DNA of 64,000 nucleotides from Actinomadura sp. J1-007 (GTDB lineage Bacteria > Actinomycetota > Actinomycetes > Streptosporangiales > Streptosporangiaceae), in assembly GCF_009793335.1 (NCBI RefSeq), contig NZ_WING01000001.1, positions 3,534,001 through 3,598,000 of the forward strand. The letters run 5' to 3'. A model generated the notes under the pieces. It was not told the DNA's origin. It ran no database searches and saw only the letters and a list, made by a program, of their open reading frames with translations. Positions 29,358-38,153 of this stretch are shown here, one piece after another; the first letter of the stretch is position 1; each line of letters opens with the position of its first letter. The position numbers and the translations under genes are program-made.

Positions 29358-30445
29358 GACGGTTCTCCGAGGGTCGGGGGGAGGGTGACCCGGATGCGGC
29401 AGCCCCGCGCCGTGTCGACGACGTGGATGTCGCCGCCGTGCAGGTCGATGGCCCAGCGGGCGATCGCGAGGCCGAGGCCGGTCCCGCCGTCCGGGGTGGC
29501 GTGGCCGGCGGCGCCGCGCGAGAAGCGCTCGAAGACGCGGGCCCGCTCGCTCGGCGGGATGCCGGGGCCCTCGTCGGCGACCTCCAGCACGAGCCCGCCG
29601 CCGTCGGAGGCGGGCCGGGCCCGCACCGCCACCGGCCGGCCCGGCGGGCCGTGCCGGGCGGCGTTGTCGAGCAGGTTGCCGAGGACCTGGTGCATCCGGT
29701 CCCGGTCGGCGACCGCGTGCAGGCCGCGCGGCACGTCCACCTCGAACCGGACGTCCGGGTGCCCGGCCGCGGACTCGGCGGCGACGTCCGCGACGAACGA
29801 GGCGACGTCCACGCGCGACAGCGCGAGCGGCACCGCGCCCGCGTCCACCCGCGACAGGTCCAGGAGCTGGGCGACCAGCCGGCCGAGCCGCTCGGTCTGC
29901 TCGACGGCCGACTCCAGCACCTCGGGGGTCGCCGGGGTCACGCCGTCCGCGACGTTCTCCAGGACGGCCTGGAGCGCGCTGATCGGGGTGCGCAGCTCGT
30001 GCGAGACGTTCGCGACGAACTCGCGCCGCTGCCGGTCCACCTGCGCGAGGTCGGCCGCCATCCGGTTGAACGCGTGGGCCAGCTCGCCGACCTCGTCGCG
30101 GGACGTCGCGCGCACGCGGCGGCTGTAGTCGCCGCGCGCCATCGCCCGCGCCGCCGAGGTCATCTCGCGCAGCGGCGCGGTCATGCCGTGCGCGATGAGC
30201 TGGGTGACCCCGAGGGAGATCAGCAGGCCGACGGGCAGCGTCTGCCGCGCCCGGAAGCCGAGCGCGTACCCCCACAGCACGATCAGCGTCGCCACGCACG
30301 CGGTGACGACCGCCACGACCCCGAACTTGACCTTGATCGAGCGCAGCGGGTCGAGCGGCCGGGGCAGCCGCGTCCACAGCCGCCGGACGATCCGCCGGGC
30401 GATCCGCCGGGTCCGGGCCGCCTGCGGCGGGCGGTCCGCGGTCAC
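29354..30445 (-). CDS. Membrane sensor histidine kinase
   Basis: A ~363-residue kinase with one or two N-terminal helices (VKFGVVAVVTACVATLIVLW and an apolar segment ending near residue 75), a HAMP region (APLREMTSAARAMARGDYSR), H-box FVANVSHELRTPISALQ, N-box QVLGNLLDNAARHG and G-boxes DEGPGIPPSE and GGTGLGLAIARW. The extracytoplasmic loop is very short, so it probably senses within the membrane. GTG 30445 overlaps the regulator stop as GTGA. It phosphorylates the response regulator encoded just upstream. Confidence 0.92.
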   Translation of the reverse strand: MTADRPPQAARTRRIARRIVRRLWTRLPRPLDPLRSIKVKFGVVAVVTACVATLIVLWGYALGFRARQTLPVGLLISLGVTQLIAHGMTAPLREMTSAARAMARGDYSRRVRATSRDEVGELAHAFNRMAADLAQVDRQRREFVANVSHELRTPISALQAVLENVADGVTPATPEVLESAVEQTERLGRLVAQLLDLSRVDAGAVPLALSRVDVASFVADVAAESAAGHPDVRFEVDVPRGLHAVADRDRMHQVLGNLLDNAARHGPPGRPVAVRARPASDGGGLVLEVADEGPGIPPSERARVFERFSRGAAGHATPDGGTGLGLAIARWAIDLHGGDIHVVDTARGCRIRVTLPPTLGEPS

Positions 30446-31140
30446 GGCGCGGCGTCCAGGCAGTAGCCGACGCCGTGCACGGTCCGGATCAGTCCCGGGC
30501 CGAGCTTGCGGCGCAGCGCCTTGACGTGGCTGTCGACCACGCGGGTGCCGGACGCGTCGGCCCAGTCCCAGACCTGTTCGAGCAGGACGGCGCGCGTCAG
30601 CACCGTCCCCTCGTTGCGGACCAGGCACCCGAGCAGGTCGAACTCCGTCGGCGTCAGGTGCACCTCGCGCCCGTCGCGGCGGACCCGCCGCGCCCTCTCG
30701 TCGATCTCCAGCGGTCCGCTGCGCACCGTGCCGGGCGCCCCGCCCGCCGCGGCCGACGCGGCCGGGCGGTCCACGCGGCGCAGCACGGCGCGGATCCGGG
30801 CCACCAGCTCCCGCATGCTGAACGGCTTGGTCACGTAGTCGTCCGCGCCGACCCCGAGCCCGACGAGCAGGTCGGTCTCGTCGTCGCGGGCCGTCAGCAT
30901 CAGGACCGGCACGGGCCGTTCGGCCTGGACGCGGCGGCAGACCTCCAGGCCGTCGAACCCGGGCAGCATCACGTCGAGCACGATGAGGTCGGGCTCGCCG
31001 TCGCGGGCGCGCTCGACCGCCGCGGGGCCGTCGCCGGCGAGGTCCACCGCGAAGCCCTCCGCGGCCAGCCGGTCCGCCACCGCCCGCGCGATGGTCGGCT
31101 CGTCCTCGACGACCAGGATGCGCTGCTCGTTCCCTGTCAC
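30442..31140 (-). CDS. OmpR/PhoB-family response regulator
   Basis: A 232-residue regulator. The receiver domain (1-~118) contains the acidic pair in LVVEDEPTIARA, the phospho-acceptor Asp in DLIVLDVMLPGFDGLEV, and the switch Lys in YVTKPFSMRELVARIRAVLR. The C-terminal winged helix (~140-230) has VHLTPTEFDLLGCLVRNEG and VDSHVKALRRKLG. First gene of the regulator-kinase-DUF4173 operon. Confidence 0.95.
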   Translation of the reverse strand: MTGNEQRILVVEDEPTIARAVADRLAAEGFAVDLAGDGPAAVERARDGEPDLIVLDVMLPGFDGLEVCRRVQAERPVPVLMLTARDDETDLLVGLGVGADDYVTKPFSMRELVARIRAVLRRVDRPAASAAAGGAPGTVRSGPLEIDERARRVRRDGREVHLTPTEFDLLGCLVRNEGTVLTRAVLLEQVWDWADASGTRVVDSHVKALRRKLGPGLIRTVHGVGYCLDAAP

Positions 31141-31227
31141 GGGCCCGACTCTAGGAGCGCCCTGCGGATGCTCCGAGGGCGATGTGTGCGGGTTGTGTGA
31201 AGATCAGCCCGTTGCGGGCGGTCCGCC

Positions 31228-31338
31228 GGCGGCGGTGGCGGCGGCGCGGTGACGCGGGAGACGGAGCGGGCGGCGGGGGAGAGGGGGAGCGGATCGGGGT
31301 GGGCGGCGGGTCTCGGGGCGGCGGTGGCGGCGGCGCGG
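31228..31338. repeat. 22-bp direct repeat in a GGC-rich spacer
   Basis: The same 22 bases (starting GGCGGCGGTGGCGG) occur at 31228-31249 and 31317-31338 in the 208-base gap between the response regulator promoter and the GCS2 gene. The whole gap is GGC/GGGGA-rich simple sequence; no gene is seen. Confidence 0.6.
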
Positions 31339-31348
31339 AGCGCGGGGG

Positions 31349-32830
31349 TCAGGGGCCGAGGGGCCAGGTGTGGACGGGCTCGTTGGTGTGCATCAGCTCG
31401 ACGTACGCGCGGGTCATCATGCGGAGCGCCTCGTGGCGCGGTGTGCCGAACGACTCCTCGATCGCCTCGACGGTGCCGACCTGCCAGGCCGAGCCCGTCC
31501 GCCCGGTCACGCAGCGGCGCTCGATGATGCCGAGCAGCCGGTCGCGGCGGGCGGGGTCGACGCCCCACCGGTCCAGCCCCTCGTACGCCATCGGCAGCAG
31601 CCTGCGCAGCACCAGCTCGGCGGCCGGGACGTCGCCCATGCCCGGCCAGTAGAGCGTGGCGTCCAGTCCCCGCCGCGCCGCGCTGTGCAGGTTCTCCTCG
31701 GCGGTGGGGAACGACATCCGCGTCCAGACGGGCCGCTCCTCCTCGGCGAGCATCCGGACCACGCCGTAGTAGAACGCGCCGTTCGCGACGATGTCGGCGG
31801 CGGTGGGCCCGGCGGGCAGCGTGCGGTTCTCGACGCGCAGGTGGGGGCGGCCGTCCACGACCGCGTAGATGGGACGGTTCCAGCGGTAGATCGTGCCGTT
31901 GTGCAGGGACAGCTCGGGCAGCTCGGGGATCCCGCCCGCGTCGAGGACGTCCTCGGGCTCCTCGTCGTCGCAGAGGGGGAGCAGGGACGGGAAGTAGCGG
32001 GTGTTCTCCTCGAACAGGTCGAACACCGAGGTGATCCAGCGCTCCCCGAACCACACCCTCGGCCGGACGCCCTGCGCCTTCAGCTCCTCGGGCCGCGTGT
32101 CGGTGGCCTGCTCGAACAGCGTGATCCGGGTCTCCTGCCAGAGCCGGTGGCCGAACAGGTACGGGGAGTTGGCGCCCATCGCCACCTGCGCGCCCGCGAT
32201 CGCCTGTGCCGCGTTCCAGTACGCGCCGAACTGCTCGGGGCTCACCTGGAGGTGGAACTGGACGCTCGTGCACGCGGCCTCCGGCGTGATGCAGTCGGTG
32301 TGCATCCGCAGCGGCTCCTCGCCGTCCACCGCGATCCGGAACTCCTCGCCGCGCGCCGCGAAGATCTGGTCGTTCAGCATCTTGTAGCGGCCGTTGGTCG
32401 AGAGCGTCTCCTCGCCGATGTCGGCCCGCCGCAGCGTCGGCAGGATCCCGATCATGACGAGCCGGCCGCCGAGCTCGCGGCTGCGGGCGTCGGCGTGGTC
32501 GAGGTGGCCGGACACCTCGGTCTCCAGCTCGCCGGTGCCCTCGCCGCCCAGCTCCCGCGGCGGGATGTTGATCTCCAGGTTGAACTGGCCGAGCTCGGTG
32601 GCCCAGGCCGGGTCGGCGATCGCCTTCAGCACGTCGGCGTTGCGCATCAGCGGATCGCCCAGCTCGTCGATCAGGTTCAGCTCGATCTCCAGCCCGATGT
32701 GCGGCCGGTCGAAGTCGAACTGCGACTCGCCCAGCATCCGAGCGAGCACGTCCAAGCACCGCCGCACCTTGTCGCGATAGCGGCGCCGGTCCTCGCCGCT
32801 GATCGTCACGGCGGCCACGTCCCTGCCCAT
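31349..32830 (-). CDS. Glutamate-cysteine ligase family (GCS2) carboxylate-amine ligase
   Basis: A 493-residue enzyme of the GCS2/COG2170 group. The metal/substrate strand IGLEIELNLIDELGDPLMRN lies near residue 45, followed by GQFNLEINIPPREL, SVQFHLQVSPEQFGAYWN, MGANSPYLFGHRLWQETRI and the C-terminal VENRTLPAGPTAADIVAN. These enzymes couple ATP hydrolysis to forming an amide between a carboxylate (often Glu) and an amine. Mycothiol producers do not need glutathione, so the true substrates are uncertain. ATG 32830 (MGRDVAAV) chosen as the first start consistent with homologue length. Stands alone. Confidence 0.85.
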   Translation of the reverse strand: MGRDVAAVTISGEDRRRYRDKVRRCLDVLARMLGESQFDFDRPHIGLEIELNLIDELGDPLMRNADVLKAIADPAWATELGQFNLEINIPPRELGGEGTGELETEVSGHLDHADARSRELGGRLVMIGILPTLRRADIGEETLSTNGRYKMLNDQIFAARGEEFRIAVDGEEPLRMHTDCITPEAACTSVQFHLQVSPEQFGAYWNAAQAIAGAQVAMGANSPYLFGHRLWQETRITLFEQATDTRPEELKAQGVRPRVWFGERWITSVFDLFEENTRYFPSLLPLCDDEEPEDVLDAGGIPELPELSLHNGTIYRWNRPIYAVVDGRPHLRVENRTLPAGPTAADIVANGAFYYGVVRMLAEEERPVWTRMSFPTAEENLHSAARRGLDATLYWPGMGDVPAAELVLRRLLPMAYEGLDRWGVDPARRDRLLGIIERRCVTGRTGSAWQVGTVEAIEESFGTPRHEALRMMTRAYVELMHTNEPVHTWPLGP

Positions 32831-33196
32831 GTGTCCGTCCCTGTGGTCGGGGGAACCGTCACAAAACGGGATGTCCAGGGAGTTGTCGCTGGAAACCCCG
32901 GGCGGTGTATCGGGCGTTCCGATATGTGACCGGTCGGTAGCGTATGGAATCCACCGCGCGGCCGGCCTGCGTCCCGTGACAGTCTGTGATGGCCCGAGAC
33001 GCCTCCCCCGGCCTCCCGCGTCCGTCCCGCCCGCCGCCCCGGCGCCCGTCCGGCGCATGCCCTCGCCCGTCCGGCGACGGCTCCGCCACGGTCCCGCCCG
33101 TCCGGCGACGATGTGGTACGTCCGGCACGCCGGGGGATGTCGTTGTGCTGGTGGTTTGCGCCATCCTGTGAGCTGGACCGAACGGTGGGAGGGCGG

Positions 33197-34552
33197 ATGC
33201 GGATGCGACCCAGGTCGATCCGGGCCAGGGACACGCTCGTCGCCGCCGTGCTCGCCGCGCTCGTCCTCGGCGCGATCGCGACCGCCGTCGACCTGTCCAT
33301 GCGCAACACGGTCAAGGGCGACCTGCTCCAGCAGACGCAGCTCGCCGCCCGGCGCGCGAGCGGCGGCGTGCGCGACGGCACCCTCGCCACGCCCATCCCG
33401 GACGACACCGGCGGGCGCGTCCTCGTGCAGGTCGTCGGCGCCGGCGGCCACGTGCTCGACTCGACGCCCGCCGCCGCGGGACGGCCGCCGCTCAGCCGCC
33501 TGTGGCCGTCCGCGAACGTGCGCGTCCGCGACGTCATCGAGTGCGAGGGCAAGGGCCCCGGCGGCTCCTGTGACCTCGTCGAGGTGATCCGGGTGACCAC
33601 CGCGCCCGACTCGGTCGTGGTGTACGCCTCCAAGCCGATGCCGTCGTACCTGGTCACCGGGTTGCTGGAGGTGCTGCTCGGCGCGGCCGTGCTCGTCTTG
33701 ACCGCGCTCGTCGCGTGGGTGACCTGGCGGGTCGTCGGCCGCACCCTCGGGCCCGTGGAGGCGATCCGCGCCCAGCTCGCCGAGATCAGCGCCAGCGACC
33801 TCAGCCGCCGCGTCCCCGAGACCCCCGGCGAGGACGAGATCGCGCAGCTCGCCCGTACCGCCAACGAGACCCTCGACCGGCTGGAGCGGGCCGTCGCGCG
33901 GCAGCGGCAGTTCGCGTCGGACGCCTCGCACGAGCTGCGCACGCCGATCGCCGGGCTGCGCACGAACCTCGAGGACGCGGCCATGCACCCGGACGACACC
34001 GACCTGCACGACGTCGTGCGGTCCGCGCTCCGCGACACCGACCGGCTGGAGTCGATCGTCACCGACCTGCTGCTGCTCGCCCGGATCGGCACCGGCGGCA
34101 TGGCCGCCCAGGAGCCGATCGACCTCGCCGAGCTGACCGCCGCCGAGATCGACCGCCGCGCGTACGGCGCCGGGCCCCGCGTCGAGCTGGCCCGCGACGT
34201 CACCGTGCGCGGCGTCCGGATGCAGCTCGTCCGGCTGCTCGGCAACCTGCTCGACAACGCCGACCGCTACGCCGGCGGCGTCGCCGCGGTGGAGGTCGCG
34301 CGGGACGGGCACGACGCGCTGCTGACCGTCAGCGACGACGGCGGGGGGATCGCCGAGGAGGACCGCGAACGCGTCTTCGAGCGCTTCACCCGCCTCGACA
34401 GCGCCCGCAGCCGCGGCGCCGGAGGCACGGGCCTCGGGCTCGCCATCGCCCGCGAGATCGCCCACGCCCACGGCGGGACGCTGCGCATCGAGGACGCCCC
34501 GAAGGGCGCCCGCTTCGTCCTGCGCCTGCCCCTCCAGCACGACCAGCGATGA
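33197..34552 (+). CDS. Orphan sensor histidine kinase
   Basis: A 451-residue two-helix membrane kinase. Helix 1 (DTLVAAVLAALVLGAIATAV) and helix 2 (LLEVLLGAAVLVLTALVAWV) flank a ~115-residue extracytoplasmic domain that contains two Cys residues (VIECEGKGPGGSCDLVEV), possibly a disulfide. HAMP, H-box FASDASHELRTPIAGLR, N-box LLGNLLDNADRYA and GGTGLGLAIAREIAHAHGG follow. ATG 33197 lies after GGGAGGG. No response regulator gene is adjacent on either side, so its partner is elsewhere. Confidence 0.92.
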   Translation: MRMRPRSIRARDTLVAAVLAALVLGAIATAVDLSMRNTVKGDLLQQTQLAARRASGGVRDGTLATPIPDDTGGRVLVQVVGAGGHVLDSTPAAAGRPPLSRLWPSANVRVRDVIECEGKGPGGSCDLVEVIRVTTAPDSVVVYASKPMPSYLVTGLLEVLLGAAVLVLTALVAWVTWRVVGRTLGPVEAIRAQLAEISASDLSRRVPETPGEDEIAQLARTANETLDRLERAVARQRQFASDASHELRTPIAGLRTNLEDAAMHPDDTDLHDVVRSALRDTDRLESIVTDLLLLARIGTGGMAAQEPIDLAELTAAEIDRRAYGAGPRVELARDVTVRGVRMQLVRLLGNLLDNADRYAGGVAAVEVARDGHDALLTVSDDGGGIAEEDRERVFERFTRLDSARSRGAGGTGLGLAIAREIAHAHGGTLRIEDAPKGARFVLRLPLQHDQR

Positions 34553-34679
34553 TCCACGTGGGTCTGGTGACCCTGCGCGCGCCGTACGGACGGGCCACGC
34601 TTGACCGCACGGCCGGCCGTGCGGACGGCGCGGATCCGGCCCGGGACGACGCGGGCCCCGGCCCCGGAAGGCGGCGGCG

Positions 34680-35282
34680 ATGACGGCGGGCGACGAACTG
34701 GACCTCTACGAGACCGCGTACCTGGTCGCCGGACCGCCGCGGGTGGCGCTCGTCGCCCTGGTGGCGCTCTGCGAGGAGCGGCGCGTCAAGGTGTCGGCGG
34801 CGCGGCACCGGGTGGACGCCCTGGTCCGCGAGCCCGCCGACGACATGGAACGGGCCGTGCTGGACGCCGTTCCGGACGCGGGGAAGCTGCTCGGGAAGGT
34901 GCTGCGGGAGGTCGAGAGGTCGGACGCCGTCGCGGACGTCCGGGAGGCGCTCATCGAACGGGGCCTGCTGTCCCGCCTCCGGTGGCCGGGCGCGCCGGGC
35001 CGTACCGGCGAGGGGCGGAGGGAACGCGACCGCCTGGTGGCGGACGCGCCCGCGAAGGGCCTGCGCGCGGTGGCGGCGGGCGGCGCGGAGGCCATCGCCG
35101 ACGGGCGGCTGCGCCGCGTCTTCACCACGCCCGACCCGGAACCCGTGAAGGTGCGCGACAAGCGGCGCTTCGGCGGGCTCGGCGGACGGGACACGCCGGG
35201 CCTCGGTCGCTACACCGGCGACGGCCACCTGGGCCAGAGCGGCGACATCGGCTCCGACTCGGGCGGCTCCTCCGGCATGTGA
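34680..35282 (+). CDS. Hypothetical protein with TIGR04222-like N-terminus
   Basis: A 200-residue protein beginning DELDLYETAYLVAGPPRVAL, which resembles the start of TIGR04222-domain proteins (YELAYLAGGPxR). The middle is Arg/Ala-rich, and the end is Gly/Ser/Asp-rich (GHLGQSGDIGSDSGGSSGM). Unlike typical TIGR04222 members I see no membrane helix. It follows the orphan kinase by 127 bases on the same strand. Function unknown. Confidence 0.7.
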   Translation: MTAGDELDLYETAYLVAGPPRVALVALVALCEERRVKVSAARHRVDALVREPADDMERAVLDAVPDAGKLLGKVLREVERSDAVADVREALIERGLLSRLRWPGAPGRTGEGRRERDRLVADAPAKGLRAVAAGGAEAIADGRLRRVFTTPDPEPVKVRDKRRFGGLGGRDTPGLGRYTGDGHLGQSGDIGSDSGGSSGM

Positions 35283-35337
35283 CCGTCCGCCCGGACCCGT
35301 GGCCCGGGCCCGGCTCCGTACACCGGGAACGCCGGAA

Positions 35338-35366
35338 CGGGCCGTCCGTTCGCGACGGACGGCCCG
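35338..35366. terminator. Terminator hairpin
   Basis: CGGGCCGTCCGT / ACGGACGGCCCG, 12-bp perfect stem with 5-base loop, between the hypothetical gene and convergent yceI. Confidence 0.75.
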
Positions 35367-35422
35367 TCCGGAAGGCCCCATTCGGGTGGAACGTTCCTGG
35401 GCGCGGCGGCGGCGCGGCGCGG

Positions 35423-35971
35423 TCAGGCGCGGACGGCCTGCACCTCGAGCTGGATCTCGACCTTGTCGCCGAGCATGGCCCGGTCGCCCTTGAGCGGGAC
35501 GTTGAACTCCACGCCCCAGTCCTTGCGGTTGATCGTGGTGGTGGCGGAGAAGCCGGCGCGGACGCCGCCCCACGGGTCGTCGGCGACGCCGTGGAACTCG
35601 ACCTCCAGGGTGACCGGGCGGGTGATGCCGCGGACCGTGAGGTCGCCGTCGACGTAGTGCGAGCCGCCCTCGGCGCGGACGCCCTTGGTGGCGAACGTCA
35701 TCGTCGGGTGGTTCTCGATGTCGAGGACGTCGGCGGAGCGCACGTGGGCGTCGCGGTCGCTGTTGCGGGTGTCGATGGACGCCATCTGGATCTCGGCCGT
35801 CGCGGTCGAGTCGGCGAGGTCGTCCGCGACCACCACGGCGCCGGAGAACTCGGTGAAACTGCCCCGGACCTTGGTCATCAGGTGCCGGATGGCGAAGGTG
35901 ACCTCGGAGTGGCTCGGGTCGATGTTCCAGGTGCCGGCGGTCAGGCCGGGGGCGGAGGTGGCGATGCTCAC
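35423..35971 (-). CDS. YceI-like isoprenoid/lipid-binding protein
   Basis: A 182-residue YceI-domain lipocalin-like protein. Landmarks: TWNIDPSHSEVTFAIRHLMT, VRGSFTEFSGAVVV, NHPTMTFATKGVR, LTVRGITRPVTLEVEF and NRKDWGVEFN. Family members bind polyisoprenoids or amphiphiles. I chose GTG 35971 because CTGGAGAG lies at correct spacing; an upstream in-frame extension to 36124 has no ribosome site and runs into the promoter. No signal peptide, so cytoplasmic, unlike E. coli YceI. Divergent from the TetR gene. Confidence 0.9.
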   Translation of the reverse strand: MSIATSAPGLTAGTWNIDPSHSEVTFAIRHLMTKVRGSFTEFSGAVVVADDLADSTATAEIQMASIDTRNSDRDAHVRSADVLDIENHPTMTFATKGVRAEGGSHYVDGDLTVRGITRPVTLEVEFHGVADDPWGGVRAGFSATTTINRKDWGVEFNVPLKGDRAMLGDKVEIQLEVQAVRA

Positions 35972-36124
35972 GGGGCTCTCCAGAAGTACTTGAAGTTTCA
36001 ACGACCTGAGGGACATTAGTTGAGGGTTCAAGCACGTGTCAAACCCCGCGCATTCCCGGGACGCGGCCCCGGCCGCGAGATCCTCCGGTGCCGGTACGGT
36101 AACGCTCCCCGGCCCGGATGCCAC

Positions 36125-36150
36125 ATACAGCGCGTACTGTTTGTTTCTTG
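36125..36150. promoter_or_regulatory. TetR-regulon operator, site 1
   Basis: ACAG-CGCGTA-CTGT (36127-36140) followed by TTGTTTCT. Together with sites at 38090 and 40431 it fits ACAG-N6-YTGT-WTGT-WTCT. It lies 15-38 bases before the TetR ATG, in the position of an autoregulatory operator. Confidence 0.6.
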
Positions 36151-36164
36151 GCTACGATTCGGGC

Positions 36165-36785
36165 ATGGCCACGCCCCGGCGCACCCAGGAGGAGCGCACC
36201 GCCGCGACCCGGCGCGCGCTGCTCGACGCCACCATCGACTGCCTGGTCGAGTACGGCTACCACGGCACGACCACGACCCGGGTGGTGGAGCGGGCGGGGG
36301 TGTCGCGCGGCGCGCAGGTGCACCACTTTCCCACCAAGAACGACCTGGTCGTCGCGGCCGTCCAGCACCTGGCGACGCGGCGGGCCGCCGAGTTCGTCGA
36401 CCGCGGCGGGATCGGCCGGCTGCGCCGCTCGCGGGACTGGGTCGGCGACACCCTCGACCTGGTGTGGGAGATCCACCAGGGCCCGCTGTTCGAGGCGTCC
36501 ATGGAGCTGTGGGTGGCCTCGCGCACCGATCCCGAGCTGCGCGAGCACGTCGCGTCGTTCGAGCGCATGGTCACCGCGAGCATCATCGACGTGAGCGCGG
36601 CGCTCGTCGGCGACCGGGTGGACGACCCGGAGTTCCGCGGCGACCTGTACCTGGTGCTGGAGGCGATCCGCGGCCTGCGGATGCTCCAGTTCGTCCATCC
36701 GGCCTCGGAGGAGCGGGCCCAGGAGCGCTGGACGCGCTCGAAGGCCCGGCTCCGCACGATGCTCGGCGACCAGCCGGTCCCCTGA
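36165..36785 (+). CDS. TetR family transcriptional regulator
   Basis: A 206-residue regulator. The N-terminal helix-turn-helix spans TRRALLDATIDCLVEYGYHG and TTTTRVVERAGVSRGAQVHH (the tyrosine of the usual YxHF is replaced in VHHFPTK). The C-terminal ligand domain is helical and unlike well-known subfamilies. It heads a group of lipid-degradation genes (thiolase, acyl-CoA ligase, MaoC) whose promoters share its upstream palindrome, so it is the likely repressor, released by an acyl-CoA. Ends 22 bases from the convergent thiolase stop. Confidence 0.93.
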   Translation: MATPRRTQEERTAATRRALLDATIDCLVEYGYHGTTTTRVVERAGVSRGAQVHHFPTKNDLVVAAVQHLATRRAAEFVDRGGIGRLRRSRDWVGDTLDLVWEIHQGPLFEASMELWVASRTDPELREHVASFERMVTASIIDVSAALVGDRVDDPEFRGDLYLVLEAIRGLRMLQFVHPASEERAQERWTRSKARLRTMLGDQPVP

Positions 36786-36807
36786 CCCCGCGGTCAGGGG
36801 CGCGCGG

Positions 36808-37998
36808 TCAGCGGGCGGGCTTGTAGACGGTGACGACGGCGGCGCCGCCGAGGCCGATGTTGTGCTGGAGGGCGCCGGTGGCGCCCTCGACCTGGCGCCG
36901 GTCGGCCGTGCCGCGGATCTGCCAGGTCAGCTCCGAGCACTGCGCGAGGCCGGTCGCGCCGAGCGGGTGGCCCTTGGAGATCAGCCCGCCGGACGGGTTG
37001 ACGACCCAGCGGCCCCCGTAGGTGTTGTCGCCGCTGTCGACCAGCTTGCCGCCCTCGCCCTCGGCGGCGAGCCCGAGCGCCTCGTAGGTGAGCAGCTCGT
37101 TGGTGGAGAAGCAGTCGTGCAGCTCGACGACCTGCACGTCGTCCGCGCCCATGCCCGCCTCGTCGTACGCCTTGCGGGCGGCGAGCGCCGACATCTCCGC
37201 GCCGACGATCGTGATGGCGCTCTTGCTGTCGAACGTGGACGACAGGTCGGTCACCATCGACTGGCCCGCGATCTCGACCGCGCGGTCCCACAGGCCGTTG
37301 CCGTCCACGAACCGCTCGCTGGCGATGATCGCGGCGCCGGACCCGTCCGAGGTGGGCGAGCACTGGAGCTTGGTCAGCGGCTCGTAGACGGTGCGGGCCG
37401 CCTTGATGTCGTCCAGGCTGTACTCGTCCTGGAACTGGGCGTACGGGTTGTTGACCGAGTGCTTGTGGTTCTTCCAGCCGATCCGCGCGAACTGGTCGGC
37501 GGTCGTGCCGTACCGCTTCATGTGCTCGCGTCCCGCCGCGCCGAACATGTACGGCGCGATCGGCTCGCCGCCCCACTCGTACAGCGGGAACAGCTCCTTG
37601 AGGTGGTTCAGCATCGGCTGCTCGCGGTCCTCGTAGGTGGAGCCGAGCGAGCCCTTCTGCATCTTCTCGAAGCCGAGCGCGAGCGCGCAGTCCACGACGC
37701 CGGCCTTGACGGCCTGCCGCGCGAGGTACAGCGCGGTCGAGCCGGTGGAGCAGTTGTTGTTGACGTTGACGACCGGGATGCCGGTGACGCCGAGCTCGTA
37801 CACGGCGCGCTGCCCGGAGGTGGACTCGCCGTAGACGTACCCGACGTACGCCTGCTCGATCTTGTCGTAGCCGATGCCCGCGTCCTGGAGGGCCTTGGTG
37901 CCCGACTCCCGCGCCATGTCCGGGTAGTCCCACTCGCGGCTGCCGGGCTTCTCGAACTTGGTCATGCCGACGCCGACCACGAAGGTCCTGTTGCTCAC
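36808..37998 (-). CDS. SCP-x-like thiolase / lipid-transfer protein
   Basis: A 396-residue thiolase-superfamily enzyme of the SCP-x/lipid-transfer type. The nucleophilic Cys is in [18 protein letters not shown] (about residue 84), with [19 protein letters not shown] and [17 protein letters not shown] supplying the later active-site residues. Such enzymes act on 3-keto or 3-hydroxy acyl-CoAs, often branched or steroid side chains. Divergent from the acyl-CoA ligase at 38154 with the shared TetR-type operator between them. Confidence 0.92.
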   Translation of the reverse strand: MSNRTFVVGVGMTKFEKPGSREWDYPDMARESGTKALQDAGIGYDKIEQAYVGYVYGESTSGQRAVYELGVTGIPVVNVNNNCSTGSTALYLARQAVKAGVVDCALALGFEKMQKGSLGSTYEDREQPMLNHLKELFPLYEWGGEPIAPYMFGAAGREHMKRYGTTADQFARIGWKNHKHSVNNPYAQFQDEYSLDDIKAARTVYEPLTKLQCSPTSDGSGAAIIASERFVDGNGLWDRAVEIAGQSMVTDLSSTFDSKSAITIVGAEMSALAARKAYDEAGMGADDVQVVELHDCFSTNELLTYEALGLAAEGEGGKLVDSGDNTYGGRWVVNPSGGLISKGHPLGATGLAQCSELTWQIRGTADRRQVEGATGALQHNIGLGGAAVVTVYKPAR

Positions 37999-38089
37999 GT
38001 TCGTTCCTCCACGCCTTGAGCGGGCCCTTGCCGTACGCGCGGCCTGTGCGCGCGCGGTCCCGTCCAGGCGCGACGCTAGGCCCTGTCTA

Positions 38090-38115
38090 AGAAACAGTCA
38101 AGCTTGTATGTTTCT
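38090..38115. promoter_or_regulatory. TetR-regulon operator, site 2
   Basis: AGAAACA (38090-38096) and TGTTTCT (38109-38115) form an inverted repeat; the embedded ACAG-N6-TTGT-ATGT-TTCT matches sites 1 and 3. It is between the divergent thiolase and acyl-CoA ligase genes, about 40 bases from the ligase ATG. Confidence 0.65.
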
Positions 38116-38153
38116 AGGGTCGGACGACGCGCAGGCCCACCCCCGGAGGACGG

